Of a stretch of DNA of 64,000 nt, positions 63,780-64,000 are shown piece after piece (the first letter of the stretch is position 1; every line of letters starts with the position of its first letter). The stretch comes from Prorocentrum cordatum (lineage: Eukaryota; Sar; Dinophyceae; Prorocentrales; Prorocentraceae). The notes beneath the pieces were generated by a model that made no database searches, was not told the DNA's origin, and was given only the letters and a program-made list of their open reading frames with translations. Made by a program: the position numbers and the translations under genes. The DNA lies in assembly GCA_963575745.1 (NCBI GenBank), contig CAUYUJ010020244.1:92501-156500 (forward strand), written 5' to 3'.

Positions 63780-64000
63780 CTCATCCTTGTCCTCGTCCTC
63801 CACGTCCTCCTCGTCGTCGTCTTTCTCCAACTCCTCATCGTCCTCTTCTTCCTCCTTTTCCTCCTCCTCGTCCTCCTCGTCCTCCTCCTCTTCATTATCC
63901 TCTTCCTCCTCCTCCTCCTCCTCCTCCTCCTCCTCCTCCTCCTCCTCCTCCTCCTCCTCCTCCTCCTCCCCCTCCTCCTCTTCGTCCCCTTCCGCCTCCT
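63780..64000. repeat. (TCC)n / (TCG)n microsatellite, runs off the window
   Basis: TCCTCG then pure TCC. Confidence 0.95.

Overview
This window looks like nuclear DNA from a dinoflagellate; the species cannot be told from the sequence. The key evidence is the 22-nt dinoflagellate spliced leader (SL). It is present as two perfect genomic copies (10430-10451 and 43589-43610, + strand) and one degraded copy (56268-56289, - strand). The rest also fits: very high GC, vast trinucleotide microsatellites, many minisatellites, and LINE-type retrotransposons with endonuclease, reverse transcriptase and zinc-knuckle domains. No ordinary host gene, rRNA or tRNA could be recognised. Most long open frames are readings of microsatellites.

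Layout. 218-4743 (-): a decayed LINE (LINE-A). 4.9-10.4 kb: microsatellites, a minisatellite and a dispersed 600-bp element (R1). 10.4-12.9 kb: an SL-capped retrocopy of an unrecognised gene, inside a (TCC)n array. 13.0-14.8 kb: a partial tandem duplicate of it with an intact frame. 15-23.7 kb: GC-rich repeats, foldbacks and a second R1. 23.8-26.3 kb: a LINE (LINE-B) whose 5' part is inverted. 27-43 kb: microsatellites, 102-bp and 384-bp tandem repeats, small inverted-repeat elements and inverted repeats. 43.6-48.55 kb: a full-length LINE (LINE-C) that starts exactly with the SL, carries ORF1 and ORF2 in one frame split by a single TAG, and is flanked by a 21-bp duplication inside an (ATC)n array. 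48.7-49.3 kb: another LINE fragment. 49.3-57 kb: microsatellites, a 76-bp minisatellite, and a foldback element with a microsatellite core and a 5-bp target duplication. 57.06-59.67 kb: a 2.6-kb quasi-palindrome with 21-bp minisatellites in both arms and an AGCTTT/AGCTT array in the middle. 60-64 kb: microsatellites and another foldback.

How it fits together (inference). LINE-C RNA seems to have been trans-spliced, copied to its first nucleotide and inserted into a trinucleotide microsatellite. The gene retrocopy at 10.4 kb has the same architecture (SL abutting a microsatellite, microsatellite again at the 3' end), so the LINE machinery may have mobilised it. All three SL relics directly abut a TCC or ATC array on their upstream, sense side. 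The window may show a cycle linking SL trans-splicing, LINE retrotransposition and microsatellites.
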